Source: Smallanthus sonchifolius (Eukaryota; Streptophyta; Magnoliopsida; Asterales; Asteraceae). Taken from it: a stretch of DNA of 64,000 nucleotides. Shown piece after piece: positions 1 through 10,960 of this stretch (position 1 is the first letter of the stretch; each line of letters opens with the position of its first letter). The stretch is from contig CM042035.1 in NCBI GenBank assembly GCA_023525975.1, forward strand, positions 35,803,001-35,867,000, read 5' to 3'. Made by a program: the position numbers and the translations under genes. Under the pieces are notes generated by a model. It saw nothing but the letters and a program-made list of their open reading frames with translations, was not told the origin of the DNA and did no database searches.

Positions 1-422
1 ATCAGCGGGTGGAGGGACAGCATTGTAGGGTTGTTCAGCTTGAAATCCAAGACCAGCAGTTACCTTTTCATGAATTTGAGCATCCAAAAGTCTTTGCAGA
101 TTTTTGGATGCAAACTCATATTTTTCCACATGGACCTTTTGGTCTTCCAAATAGGCCCTTGTAGCTTTTAACTTTACCAGAAAGTCATCAATTTGAGTTT
201 CAAGGTTTGTTTGTTCATGTTTTAATGATGAAATTTCTTTCTTTAAACAATCAACCTTTTCCTTGTAACTGTTTTCAACCTTTTTAAATTCAGATTTCAT
301 TTGGTGAAATTCTTCATTTTGATCTATGAGATTCTGGTTATGTTTCCTATATCCAAGGACATTATCAATACAGATTTTCATATACATGAGGTGGTACCTC
401 TGATGTGTCTGCCATGAGAGCT

Positions 423-1559
423 TTACTGGAAGCTCCAGTCAAAGTCAGCAGTTCCAACAGCTGCATAAGCTGCAGTTTGTGCAGGAGGAGTGGCATGTTG
501 TTGTTGTTGTTGCTGTCTTGGCTGAGCTTGGTAAGCCTGTCTGGTATGAGCAGCAGCTGGGTTTGCCTTTGGTGCCTTGCATTCTCTAGCAAAATGACTA
601 AGTTGGTTACATTTGTAACACCTCAATTTGCTTTTGTCCAAGCCAACCCTGGTGTTAGAGTTGTTGCTTGGAATGGGTCTTCTTGTTCTTGAGTAGAACC
701 TTTTTGCTCTTATAGAGAGCATGGCATAGGAGTGATGTATGTCTATTTCTTCTAGATTATCTGGGTGAAAACATTCCAGATCTTCCTTGATAAAGGACAT
801 GTTGCTTGAGTTTTCAGAGACAAAAACAGCAGAGGTTGACGTTTGAGGTGGGGCTTCAAGAAGAAATGGTGAGTTGTTTGATTGAGAGGTTGGATTTTGG
901 GGGTGGGTGACGATGTGAGGATAATAGTTGCTTAAACTAGGACCTGAGTGATCATAGTGGAGTGCAGAAGAGGTGGTTTTGGATGTAGAAGCTGTTTGGT
1001 AGCAACTGGGTAGAGACCAGATGAACTTCTTGAGAACATCTTCATTCTCCAGCTTCACTTTTGAGCACTGTAGCTCACCTACAAGATAAGTATATCTATT
1101 ATATAAAACAGTTAGAGACTCACATTCCTTCCAGATGAAGTTTTCATATTGCTGCTTCAGGATGTCTCTTCTATTTTCTTTTACTTCCTCCGAACTAGCA
1201 AACATCTTCTGAAGAGCCTCCCATAGCTCCTTTGCAGTTTTGTAACCTCTGAAGTTGTGAAAAACTTCATTTGGTAAGCACATCTAAATGGCTCCCAAAG
1301 CCTTGAAATCTACCTCCATTTTCTTGATGTCTTCATCAGTGTATTTGGAGGTTTCTTTGGGAACCAGTGTACCTCCGGAATCAGCGGAGGCCACCATGGG
1401 TATGTATGGTCCATTTTTAATAGATTTCCACATCCCATATTCTTGATAGCATAAGAAGCTTTCAATGATGTTCTTCCACATATCATAGTCTTCTCAAAAC
1501 ACCAGTCTTGTTGGTCTATTGATGCTTCCAATATCTTCAAGTCCATTATTTTGTGCCAT
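423..1559 (-). pseudogene. gag: copia A gag, broken
   Basis: Capsid/nucleocapsid polyprotein of a copia element. The start at 1559 (MAQNNG...) is the first ATG after the PBS and matches the copia Gag opening. One frame runs from 1559 to 423 apart from two stops: TGA at 1494-1496 (codon 22, where copia Gags usually have Trp before an acidic-Tyr pair) and TAG at 1284-1286 (where copy B has CAG). The core carries the UBN2/copia gag pattern (ELWEALQKMF, LTVLYNRY). A CCHC zinc knuckle, CYKCNQLSHFAREC, lies near 600-640, followed by a Gln-rich tail. A further stop after SFQ at 423 is shared with copy B, so it may be the true domain end or an inherited break. Family assignment is firm; the protein is not producible as it stands. 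Confidence 0.88.
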
Positions 1560-1620
1560 TTTAGATTTTTGATAATGGGTGACTTTAGCAAAGAGATAGT
1601 ATTGAATATAATCGAAGAAT

Positions 1621-1671
1621 GATTAAACAAGTGTGAGCTTGTTTAATCTATGAGCCGAAGCTCTGATACCA
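1621..1671 (-). promoter_or_regulatory. PBS and leader hairpin of copia A
   Basis: On the minus strand TGGTATCAGAGC (1660-1671) follows the LTR end by two bases and matches the initiator-Met tRNA primer site used by most plant copia elements. Just downstream, 1621-1648 forms a perfect 11 bp inverted repeat, GATTAAACAAG / CTTGTTTAATC, around a 6-base loop. Copy B keeps the same hairpin (8237-8264) although its PBS has a substitution. Confidence 0.85.
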
Positions 1672-1673
1672 CT

Positions 1674-2335
1674 TGTAGGATCAGTGAATACAAGATGGTT
1701 CTATTCTAGTTGAGATTGGCGGAAACAATCACAACTAAGCAATGTAAACAAGTAAACTATAAGAATACTGATAAAAGCAATTTGTATTAAGCTTCAAGGT
1801 TTACAAGATTACAGAGAAAACTCTTAAGCAAAAAGCACACTTATAATGACTAGAAGTGCTACTTATATAGTAACTTAGAATCAAGACAGACCATTGATTC
1901 TAAGGATCAGATCTAACACAAGTCATTGATTTTGTATTGAAGCTATTCTACATGTAACGACAATAACAACTATACTACTTAATTTTACTCAAACGTCTTC
2001 TTAGGCATCATTGCTTGCATGCTTGGAGAAGATCGTTGTGGTTCTTTATTGTCTGCACCAGTGACATTCTTTCTGCGTGGGGTGTGTCTGTGTTGCAGGA
2101 GAAAGTTGTCAGTGGTAATGGTTGCTTTATCGAAGCTAATCAGCTGCAATGTTTGATCTTCAGTGGGAAAGGCTATCAGCAGCAAAGTTAGAGATTCGTA
2201 GCAAGATGCAACCATCCAAAGCTACTGATGATTTGCCTATTAGCAGCATCAAGTGTTGATGCTGCTGAGAAGCCTATCCGCAGTGAATCTGGTCTTCAGC
2301 AGATCAGGTTATCCACAATAGCGTGTTGGTCAGCA
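1674..2335 (-). repeat. copia A 5' LTR
   Basis: LTR of about 662 bp, bounded on the plus strand by TGTAGGATC (1674) and TCAGCA (2335). The PBS-proximal end is fixed by the adjacent tRNA-Met site. The outer end is inferred from where the alignment with LTR B (8290-8951) stops. The ends are uncertain by 2-3 bases because CAGCAGCA is repetitive. Confidence 0.82.
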
Positions 2336-2337
2336 GC

Positions 2338-4088
2338 AGTCCGACCGGTTAGAATTCATGGCTTATTCACAAGTAGTCGCGGGTTCAAGACCCACACCCG
2401 CAACCGCACCATTTTGGTGTGTTACCCGTTTTTAATTGAAACAGAATCCAGATGTTCCTTGATTAAATCAATAAGGAATCCAGGATAGAAAAATACGAGG
2501 CCACTGGTCTAGTGGTTGGGCGTGTGTGTCTCCCCAAAAGCCCACCCGGGTTCGAATCTCAGAATCCGTAATATTTTTTTTAATCGTTTTCAGCACCAAA
2601 CTTTTATAAAAAAAATATTTTTATAAGCCTTTGGTTTCTCCAATCAGTTTTATAATTTCATAACTATTAGAAACCATTGACTTATTTTATCAGGGTTAAA
2701 ACCTAATAAAATTTTAGTAAAATTTATATATTTTACTCTAAACAAATATTCATTCCAAAACCCTAAGTGTATAAGATATATATTTTTATACAAACTTACT
2801 TATTCTTATAAACCCTCTATCCTATAAAGAAATTTAATAACCATTCCTTTTTATATATTTCACTTTATAAAACATTAACACATATTTCGTTCTGTTAATT
2901 AATAATTAATCATAATTTGATTTATTATTTAATTATGACATTACTAAGGCTTAATCATTACCTTCTTTAAAACATAAAAAAAGGGTTTTAATTATTTATA
3001 TATCTAATTATCTATTTGTTCGACTAAATATTATTCAATTACTTATTTAATTCATTTTCCAATTTTACAAGCAAAAGTAATAATTTATTTGTTAAACTTT
3101 AAAACAAAAGATCACTAAACAGTTCGTATATACTTTATTCTAAATGGTTGCAAAACAAATGAAACCCTATGTTCATACACATATACTTTATACAATAAAT
3201 TTCATAAACACCAGTTGAGACTCAAACAAGTATACATTTATTTTGACCAAGTCCACATCCAATCACTTGTACATTAGGATTGGCCCTAGTCATTTGTGCA
3301 TGCCGTTGATTTCATTTATATAATTAAATCATAGGTTAATCTTGAGATTAGCCAAATCACTTGTGCAACAACAACAACGTATTGTGTGATATTCAACTAC
3401 TTATTTGCAAGGTGAGTATTACGTAGCCCCTTTTCCTCTTCTACACTTTTTGGGGTGGAACATGAACGCTATACAATACTACTGCTTACATTTACACAAA
3501 CTATAAAAATATAAATCCTCTTTACATTCATGTGTGCAATTTGAGCTTTATGCCTGAGTGCTAGTTGTGCTAACTTTTGTGAGTGATTTATGTGCAATCA
3601 TTAACTATTCAAGCCGACGGTAAACAATGATAGATCTATTGAGTCTGACAAACCCACCCAGATTAGGGTGATTGTTACCGACATCACAATTTTGCATGCT
3701 AGTTACAAAGGTTTGATTGTACTTTGGTTACACAATGGCTACTCTCCATAAATGCCTTATTTTATCATGTTATGTAAGGATTTGTTTATTTACCATCTAT
3801 ATGCTATCAATGTACAAACCTGTGTATGCTCACCAACTTTTTAGTTGACCTTATTTTATTAATGTTTCAGGTGCTATCACATGAGTTTTATCAAGACATG
3901 TTACATATAGGCTTTGGACTTAGTTAATTTTAATTCGAAAACAAAATGTATGTCATTATTTACTTTGGAATTGATTCATGTTTGCTTGAATGGAAATGGA
4001 TTTAATATATTACAATTTAGTCAACTTTGAGCTCACGAACAGTCTACATGTCCCGCCCCGACGATTCCGTCGTCGGTTGGGGTGTGAC
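2338..4088 (+). repeat. gypsy LTR, 5'-truncated
   Basis: Plus-strand LTR of the gypsy group whose 3' portion (from about 3380) aligns with the solo LTR at 42103-44579 and the fragment at 25214-25669. It ends GGGGTGTGACG rather than GTGTGACA. A tRNA-like module sits at 2505-2558, about 1.55 kb from the 3' end, as in the other large gypsy LTRs here. Those have about 1 kb more upstream, so this copy probably lost its 5' third where it meets the copia A LTR. The rest (2580-3380) is AT-rich with no ORF. No target duplication was found. Confidence 0.75.
2505..2558 (+). promoter_or_regulatory. tRNA-like A-box/B-box module in gypsy LTR
   Basis: TGGTCTAGTGG (2505-2515) fits the pol III A-box TRGCNNAGYGG with one mismatch. 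GGTTCGAATC (2549-2558) fits the B-box GGTTCGANTC. The spacing is tRNA-sized (about 33 bases). A second B-box-like GGTTCAAGACC is at 2382-2392. I saw no credible acceptor stem, so this is a module, not a tRNA gene. Confidence 0.6.
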
Positions 4089-5247
4089 GCCAAACTTAGG
4101 AAGAACCACATGTGTGATCAGAATTGTGCATGGACATCCAAAAGGTTTTAGAAATCCAATGTAGGGAACTCTTTGGAACCATAGTTCATAAGGTGTCTTG
4201 TTGAGAGGATTGACTATGAGAACTCTATTTTGCACATAGCAGGCTGTGCTTACTGCTTCTGCCCAGAATGTGAGAGGCAGTTTTGAGTCAGCCAACATGG
4301 ATCTTGCTGACTCAATTATAGTTCTGTTTCTTCTTTCAGCAACTCTATTTTGTTGAGGAGTTCTTGGAGCACTGCATTGCCCTTCTATTCCCTTGTTCTC
4401 ACAGAAACAGTTCAAAGTGTGGTTCTTGAACTAGGTGCCCGGATCACACCTTATGATCTTTACCTTATGATTGCTTTGATTCTCTACCCTAATAATGTAT
4501 GATTTGAGAATTTCAGCAGTTTCATCTTTAGTTCTCAAGAAGTATACCCATGAGAATCTGGTGTAGTCATCAGTTATCACCAGACAGTATGACTTCTTAC
4601 CCATTGACATAATATTTGTTGGCCCAAAGAGATCCATATGCAACAGCTGTAGTGGAGTGTTATTTGTGTTCAAAGTCTTGTGCTTGTGAGAACTCTTGTG
4701 TTGCTTCCCCTTCAAACAAGCAATGCAGTTATCTTCTAGCTGGAATTCTTTGTCAGGAAGCCCTCTGACAAGATTATCCTTCACTAATTTGCTGATAGTT
4801 TAGATGTTAACGTGGCTTAATCTCCTGTGCCAGAGAGCTGATTCATCAACTGAGGCTTTTGACAGAAAACTGGATACACTGCCAGATGGAGTGACCTCAT
4901 TCATGTCAAGCATATAAAGATTTTCTTTTCTCTGAGCAGTTAATAAAATCTTTTTCTGGAGGAGGTTTGGATAAGCCAGGAGACAGTACAATTCATTCTT
5001 TGTCTATGAAGAGAATCCAATGCTTTTGATCACAGACCTGGGAAACACTCATGAGATTGAAGTCCAATTCTTTGACATAATTTACCTTATCAATACTCAT
5101 TCTTTCATTTGACACAGTCCCTTGTTCAGTAATAGATCTTCCTTTTGAGTCACTTCTAAAGGAAACATATCCTCCATTGAAATGTCTGAAGTTGGAGAGG
5201 ATGGATATGTTGCCTGTCATGTGCCTCGAACAACCACTGTCTACCAC
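4089..5247 (-). pseudogene. pol: copia B protease-integrase, truncated
   Basis: The N-terminal half of Pol. The aspartic protease begins at 5247 with DSGCSRHMTGN (active-site Asp visible) and continues to LMSVSQVCDQ. The pre-integrase zinc domain follows (ALWHRRLSHVNI, 4800-4860; CIACLKGKQH). The integrase core has LLHMDLFGP (first Asp), TDDYTRFSW, a stretch near IIRCDPGT where the second Asp should be, and PQQNRVAERRNRTI (Glu). In-frame stops sit at about 4430, 4790 and 4992, with a frame change near 5250. The sequence ends after KPFGCPC, before the integrase C-terminus. Confidence 0.88.
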
Positions 5248-5454
5248 CCAGGTGTTATTCTTGTGACCTGGCTGTCCCTACACATGAGAGAGATCTAGTT
5301 AGTGGGAGGAATCCAAGAGCTTGTATCCTAAAAAAAATGGGTTCTCGGATTATCAGTATTAGAATGTGTGCAATCAACTGAACCAATGATGATTCTTGGA
5401 GGAATTTTGGCTTTCCAATACTGAACTGGTTGTTTTCCAGCTCTCTTTGCTTTA

Positions 5455-6984
5455 TCAGCAGCAAATGTTGCTTTGGCTGCTGACAAATTTGCTTTCAGCA
5501 GCATATTTTGTTGCTGAGGACTTTGGCTTATTAGCAGCACATTTTGTTGCTGCTGATGGTTTTGCTGGAAAAGCAGCAGACTTGGTTGCTGCTGAAGGTT
5601 TGTCCTTTGATTTCTTGAGCTTCACATGATCAGCAACATTTTTGTTGGCTGCTGATGGTTTAACTTGGGCGACAGCAATATTGGTTGCTGATGAAGGCTT
5701 TTCCTTTGGTTGGTTGAGTCTTACTTGATCAGCAACAGTTTTGTTTGCTGCTGATTGTTTAATCTCCGAAGTATGCCTACCCTTCTTCATCTTATGGATA
5801 GGCTTTTGTTGAAGAGGAATTTGATGAAGAACCTGGTTGAGAGGATTAAACTTACAATGTGCAGCAAAGTGGTCTGATTCACCACAGATGATGCAAGATT
5901 GTTGAGGTTTTGGCAGATGCTCTCTTGGTGGGGATAAAGAGTTTCTGAACTGAGTTGCTTTGGCTTCAAAGCTTCTTACCTTTTTGTTCTTGTTTGTTTT
6001 CTCAAAATCGTGTTGCTTTAGGTTTCTTTGTTGTTGAAGGTAATAGAAGCAGGTGTTGGCAGTATGATTGTATTTCCCACACACAAAGCATGATTTAGCC
6101 AGTTTGACCGTTTGAAAGTACACATAGTCCTTTCTTTTGAACAAGTCTTTGAAGTTTCAGGGGTGAGCTTTGTTGTGCTCAAAGGTGGCTTCTTCCAATG
6201 TTTTTTAAACATATGGATCTCTCTCTCCAGACGCATGAAATATGTCAAACACCTTCCTCAGTTGGATTGAGGCTTTGAGTTGGTAGATGTTGAAGACTGT
6301 CCCTTTTCAACAGTTTTCTTTCTTCCTTCTGGAGGATAGCTGATTCTAATTGGTTGAGATTCTGGTACTATTTTTGAAAGGATGAAAGGGCTTGGATTGT
6401 TGGCTTTAATAACTTCACATGTAGGAGGTGATGAAGCTTTAGTGCATTCTTGCACAGTGGTTTGAGCATGTGGAGTTTGAGTGGAGTTTGAGCATGTTGA
6501 CTCAGACTCGGATGAAGTAGTGCATTCTTGCACAGGGGTTTCTTGGACAACAGGGTCAAGCTCTCGGTTGGCCATGTCAAGGTTTGAAAGATTGAAACTT
6601 GGTTCATGAATGGCTACATAGTCATCGCGTGGAGGGACAACATTGTAGGGTTGTTCAGCTTGAAATCCAAGACCAGCAGTTACCTTTTCATGTATTTGAG
6701 CATCCAAAAGTCTTTGCAGCTTTTTGGATGCAAACTCATATTTTTCCACATGGACCTTTTGGTCTTCCAATTCGGCCCTTGTAGCTTTTAACTTAACCAG
6801 AAGGTCATCAATTTGAGTTTCAAGGTTTGTTTGTTCATGTTTTAATGATGAATTTTCTTTCTTTAAACAATCAACCTTTTCCTTGTAACTGTTTTCAACC
6901 TTTTAAAATTCACATTTCATTTGGTGAAATTCTTCATTTTAATCTATGAGATTCTAGTTATGTTTCCTATATCCAAGGACATTA
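5455..6984 (-). pseudogene. copia B Gag C-terminal extension (coiled coil, CCHC pairs)
   Basis: Long Gag-Pol linker of a SIRE-like element. From 6984 to about 6600 the frames give a heptad-like, charged coiled coil (KVHVEKYEFASKKLQRLL). A Ser/Thr/Pro-rich stretch follows (6258-6600). Then come two zinc-knuckle-like motifs, CFVCGKYNHTANTC (near 6080) and CIICGESDHFAAHC (near 5880), and a tail of KPSAATK-type repeats (5455-5770) rich in Ala, Lys and Ser. The reading frame changes near 6250 and 6900. The function of the extension is unknown; RNA or particle binding is inferred from the zinc knuckles. Confidence 0.72.
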
Positions 6985-7042
6985 TCAATACAGATTTTCA
7001 TATACCTGAGGTGGTACCTCTGATGTGTCTGCCATGAGAGCT

Positions 7043-8175
7043 TTACTGGAAGCTCCAGTCAAAGTCAGCAGTTCCAACAACTGCACAAGCTGCAGTTTGT
7101 GCAGGAGGAGTGGCATGTTGCTGTTGTTGCTATCTTGGCTGAGCTTGGTAAGCCTGTCTGGTATGAGCAGCAGCTGGGTTTGCCTTTGGTGCCTTGCATT
7201 CTCTAGCAAAATGACTAAGTTGGTTACAGTTGTAACACCTCAATTTGCTTTTGTCCAAGCCAACCCTGGTGTTAGAGTTGTTGCTTGGAATGGGTCTTCT
7301 TGTTCTTGAGTAGAACCTTTTTGCTCTTATAGAGAGCAAGGCATAGGAGTGATGTATGTCCATTTCTTCTAGATCATCTGGGTGAAAACATTCCAGATCT
7401 TCCTTGATAAAGGACATGTTGCTTGAGTTTTCAGAGACAAAAGCAGCAGAGGTTGATGTTTGAGGTGGGGCTTCAAGAAGAAATGGTGAGTTGTTTGATT
7501 GAGAGGTTGGATTTTGGGGATGGGTGACGATGTGAGGATAATAGTTGCTTGAACTAGGACCTGAGTGATTATAGTGGAGTGCAGAAGAGGTGGTTTTGGA
7601 TGTAGAAGCTGTTTGGTAGCAACTAGGTAGAGACCTGATGAACTTCTTGAGAATATCTTCATTCTCCAGCTTCACTTTTGAGCATTGCAGCTCACCTACA
7701 AGATAAGTATATCTGTTATATAAAACAGTCAGAGACTCATATTCCTTTAAGATGAAGTTTTCATATTGCTGCTTCAGGATGTCTCTTCAATTTTCTTTTA
7801 CTTCCTCTAAACTAGCAAACATCTTCTCAAGAGCCTCCCATAGCTCCTTTGCAGTTTTTAACCTCTGAAGTTGTGAAAAACTTCATTTGGTAAGCACATC
7901 TGAATGGCTCCCAAGGCCTTGAAATCTACCTCCATTTTCTTAATGTCTTCATCAGAGTATTTGGAGGTTTCTTTGGGAACCAGTGTGCCTCCGGAATCAG
8001 CGGAGGCCACTAGGGGTATGTATGGTCCATTTTTAATAGATTTCCACATCCCATATTCTTGATAGCATAAGAAGCTTTCAATTATGTTCTTCCACATATC
8101 ATAGTCTTCTCAAGACACCAGTCTTGTTGGTCTGTTGATGCTTCCAATATCTTCTAGTCCATTTTTTTGTGCCAT
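7043..8175 (-). pseudogene. gag: copia B gag, broken
   Basis: Second copy of the copia A Gag, starting at 8175 (MAQKNG...). It shares the codon-22 TGA (8110-8112) with copy A, but keeps CAG where copy A has the later TAG. It has its own breaks: a one-base deletion near 7857-7860 that shifts the frame, and TAG instead of a Gln codon at 7130-7132. The zinc knuckle reads CYNCNQLSHFAREC. The pattern of shared and private lesions dates the TGA before, and the others after, the separation of A and B. Confidence 0.87.
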
Positions 8176-8236
8176 TTTAGATTTTTGATAATGGGTGACT
8201 TTAACAAAGAGATAGTATTGAATATAACCGGAGAAT

Positions 8237-8287
8237 GATTAAACAAGTGTGAGCTTGTTTAATCTATGAGCCAAAGCTCTGTTACCA
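8237..8287 (-). promoter_or_regulatory. PBS (altered) and leader hairpin of copia B
   Basis: The primer site reads TGGTAACAGAGC (8276-8287), one change from the Met-tRNA match in copy A. The adjacent hairpin 8237-8264 (GATTAAACAAG / CTTGTTTAATC) is unchanged. Confidence 0.8.
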
Positions 8288-8289
8288 CT

Positions 8290-8951
8290 TGTAGGATCGG
8301 TGAATACAAGATGGTTCTATTCTAGTTGAGATTAGCATAAACAATCACAACTAAGCAATGTAAACAAGTAAACAATAAGAATACTGATAAAAGCAATTTG
8401 TATTAAGCTTCAAGGTTTACAAGATTACAGAGAAAACTCTTAAGCAAAAAGCACACTTATAATGACTAGAAGTGCTACTTATATAGTAACTTAGAATCAA
8501 GACAGACCATTGATTCTAAGGATCAGATCTAGCACAAGCCGTTGATCTTGTATTGAAGCTATTCTACATGTAACGACAATAACAACTATACTAATTAACT
8601 TTACTCAAACGTCTTCTTAGGCATCATTGCTTGCATGCTTGGAGAAGAGCGTTGTGGTTCTTTATTGTCTGCACCAGTGACATTCTTTCTGCGTGGGGTG
8701 TGTCTATGTTGCAGCAGAAAGTTGTCAGTGGTAATGGTTGCTTTATCGAAGCTAGTCAGCTGCAACGTTTGATCTTCTGTGGGAATGGCTATCAGCAGCA
8801 AAGTTAGAGATCAACAGCAAGATGCAACCATCCAAAGCTACTGATGATTTGCCTATTAGCAGCATTAAGTGTTGATGCTGCTGAGAAGCCTATCCGCAGC
8901 AAATCTGGTCTTCAGCAGATAAGGTTATCCGCAATAGCTTGTTGGTCAGCA
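8290..8951 (-). repeat. copia B 5' LTR
   Basis: LTR of about 662 bp, clearly the same family as 1674-2335. The bases to its right (gctaa) and those right of LTR A (gcagt) differ, as expected for separate insertions or for different breakpoints. Confidence 0.82.
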
Positions 8952-9210
8952 GCTAAACTGTGAGGTACGCATCATTTGTACTTAGAGAATTTTATAGCCA
9001 TCAGTCTTTATTTCTACAAAGTCAGCTACGCTGGTGAGTTCTAGCTTTACATAAAACTTTCACATAACCATTTTCCAAAAACATTTCATTCGTTTATTTA
9101 ATAAAAGCATACATAAAATCTTTCAATAACATAACATTAAACACAAGTCAACAATAAACCGAATCTGCGCCTTTTCATAACAGTCAATTCCTCATTACAG
9201 CACGAAACTT
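8952..9210. other. non-coding flank, continues at 19637
   Basis: AT-rich stretch with no ORF between the copia B LTR and the inner gypsy element. It resumes at 19637 after the inner element, which sits between aACTT (left) and tACTT (right), so it belongs to the host of that insertion. Confidence 0.55.
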
Positions 9211-9895
9211 TGTCACACCCCCAATTTCAACTAACAGAGTTTTACCATTTGGAGGGTGACACGCCAGGATCTCAGTCATTAGTTACATCAAACGACACTA
9301 TATGGGACTTGAAATGTCAAAACATAAAAGTTCAGAGTTAATGCGGAAGCATAAACGTTAATATGAAATCAAAAGTAATTACACGCAATAGGCGTCAATC
9401 AATGTAACTAAGTAAACTGTTTCAAATGTTTGAAATGGGTGATATGACAGTAGGACTCCATGCATGTCCTAAGTGTGCAACCTGTGCCTTAGCGACTTGA
9501 GAAACATGTAAGAAAAAGTGTCAACACAATGTTGGTGAATTCACAGGTTTGTATGTAAATAAACTGTTTGAGTGTTGCTTGATCAACATACGTAAGTCAC
9601 ACCTATTGCTAGCTAGACAATGTACAAGTTACTCTAAGCGTTCGCAACCGAAGCTGACTGTTTGTGTTTGGGTGCCTTCCGCCATTGCTAACATCAACAA
9701 TGGCAAGTGTTAAGGACAATTTACACCCGTTAGACCTCCAATCAAGTTAGCACGACTAACCCAGGTGGGGTTTGTCAAACCAAGTAGTACTACTCAAATT
9801 TCCTCGCTATACTCCATATATTAACGGTCCGAGTGTGTAAGGACTTTGTATGTTATGTTTGCACTTAGGTACACAAGTGGTAATGAAATACTATG

Positions 9896-10141
9896 TGATC
9901 CATGTCCGTGTGTATGTCTCTCCCTGGCTGGGAGACAAGTAACGGATGCCTGTTCGTATGCATGTTTCTCCCCAACGGGAAAACAAGTAAAATACTGTTT
10001 GTGTGTATGCATGTTTCTCCCCAACGGGAAAACAAGTAAAATACTGTTTGTGAGTATGCATGTTTCTCCTCAACAGGGAAAACAAGTAAAATAATGTTTG
10101 TGTGTAAGCATGTTTCTCCCCCAATAGTAAAACAAGTAAAA
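9896..10141. repeat. 49-bp minisatellite in LTR
   Basis: Five tandem units of 49-50 bp, each holding GCATGTTTCTCC(C) or a variant, then a GGGAAAACAAGTAAAAT-type core. Unit starts lie near 9896, 9947, 9996, 10045 and 10095. The first unit is the most diverged. Confidence 0.85.
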
Positions 10142-10465
10142 AGGGGCCGTGAAACTCACTTGCGTTGCGTAGTAGGTAGTATCACACAAGTATGAGATTT
10201 AGAATCTTAAGTGTTAGCCTGCACGGTTCACGTATGCCCTATAATTATAACACATAAGTTAGGGACATATGGGATTTGTGACGACGACACGGAAGTTAGA
10301 ACACCTTAACGCTTTCTAAGGATTTAAGAGTAGACGAACGTGTCTACGGGATTATATAAATTTCTTAATATAATCATTAAGGAAAAGCGTCACGTGTCGT
10401 ACGTTAATAACGAATAATGAATAAATAAATACATTCGTATGTTAAAGTCGTTTACAAAAGTTAGG

Positions 10466-10740
10466 AAAATAATATAATTTAATATATTATTTTTAGGTTC
10501 GAAGGATTAACTAAAATAGTCATTTGTGTGGAAAAATAATAAATATATTATTTTTAATCGAGTGTATAAACGTGGTTAAATAATATAACAATTATATTAT
10601 TAATTAGTTTGAAATTTCATACGAGGTATAAAACGATACGAAATAATATAAATTATATATTATTTTATAACACGAATCACGGGATGAAAATAATATAAAT
10701 ATATTATTTTATACGAAGTGATGATTTGAAAAAAAATAAA
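10466..10740. repeat. AT-rich hairpin array in gypsy LTR
   Basis: At least five inverted repeats with AATAATAT-type arms and 2-6 base loops, including AAAATAATATA / TATATTATTTT (10687-10710, 11 bp stem, 2-base loop) and AATAATATAA / TTATATTATT (10579-10601, loop CAA). They are separated by unrelated GC-containing spacers. The right LTR has one further intact copy (18337-18360). Confidence 0.75.
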
Positions 10741-10915
10741 TATATTTTTTTAAAAGTGGATAATTAATATAAAAATGGGTTATAAAATCAAACCCGAGCC
10801 TACGGGTGTTTCACGAGGCTAGAACACATTAATATAAGATTATAATATCATAGGGTTAAGTTTTATATTAAAATATTTGTTCAAAAACCGTTTAAAAATA
10901 AAAAGAGGGTGGGGA

Positions 10916-10960
10916 GACTCGAACCCGGGTCCCCTCCCTCACAGCCAAACGCCTTAGCCA
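10916..10960 (-). promoter_or_regulatory. tRNA-like A-box/B-box module in gypsy LTR
   Basis: On the minus strand TGGCTAAGGCG (10950-10960) resembles an A-box and GGTTCGAGTC (10916-10925) matches the B-box, flanked by GGGGACCCG and TCCCC that can pair like a T-arm. It lies about 1.7 kb before the LTR 3' end. Confidence 0.6.

Larger units (their letters stand above)
1..2335 (-). mobile_element. Copia element A (SIRE-like), 5' part only
   Basis: Minus-strand Ty1/copia element cut by the left edge of the window. Read on the minus strand it has a 5' LTR (1674-2335), a primer binding site, a gag start at 1559, a zinc-knuckle Gag, and from 365 down to 1 the beginning of the coiled-coil extension of Gag. 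The same order and nearly the same sequence recur about 6.6 kb to the right as copy B. Shared damage (a stop at Gag codon 22) shows both descend from an already broken source. Protease, integrase and RT would lie to the left, outside the window. Confidence 0.88.
4089..8951 (-). mobile_element. Copia element B (SIRE-like), 3'-truncated
   Basis: Minus-strand copy of the copia A family: 5' LTR 8290-8951, altered PBS, gag from 8175, coiled-coil and zinc-finger extension, protease, GAG_pre-integrase and integrase core. It breaks off in the integrase at about 4089, where the gypsy LTR 2338-4088 abuts. RT, RNase H and the 3' LTR are absent. Several frameshifts and stops make it defective. Confidence 0.88.

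Noticed and set aside
365..692. Plus-strand ORFs such as 405-692 and 7025-7309
   Set aside because: Antisense shadows of the copia Gag zinc-knuckle and Gln-rich region.
4056..4088. Target-site duplication for the 2338-4088 LTR
   Set aside because: Left and right flanks differ and belong to different parts of copia copies; the left end looks truncated.
9821..10124. Overlapping Cys/His-rich ORFs on both strands near 10 kb and 17.5 kb
   Set aside because: By-products of the 49-bp minisatellite.
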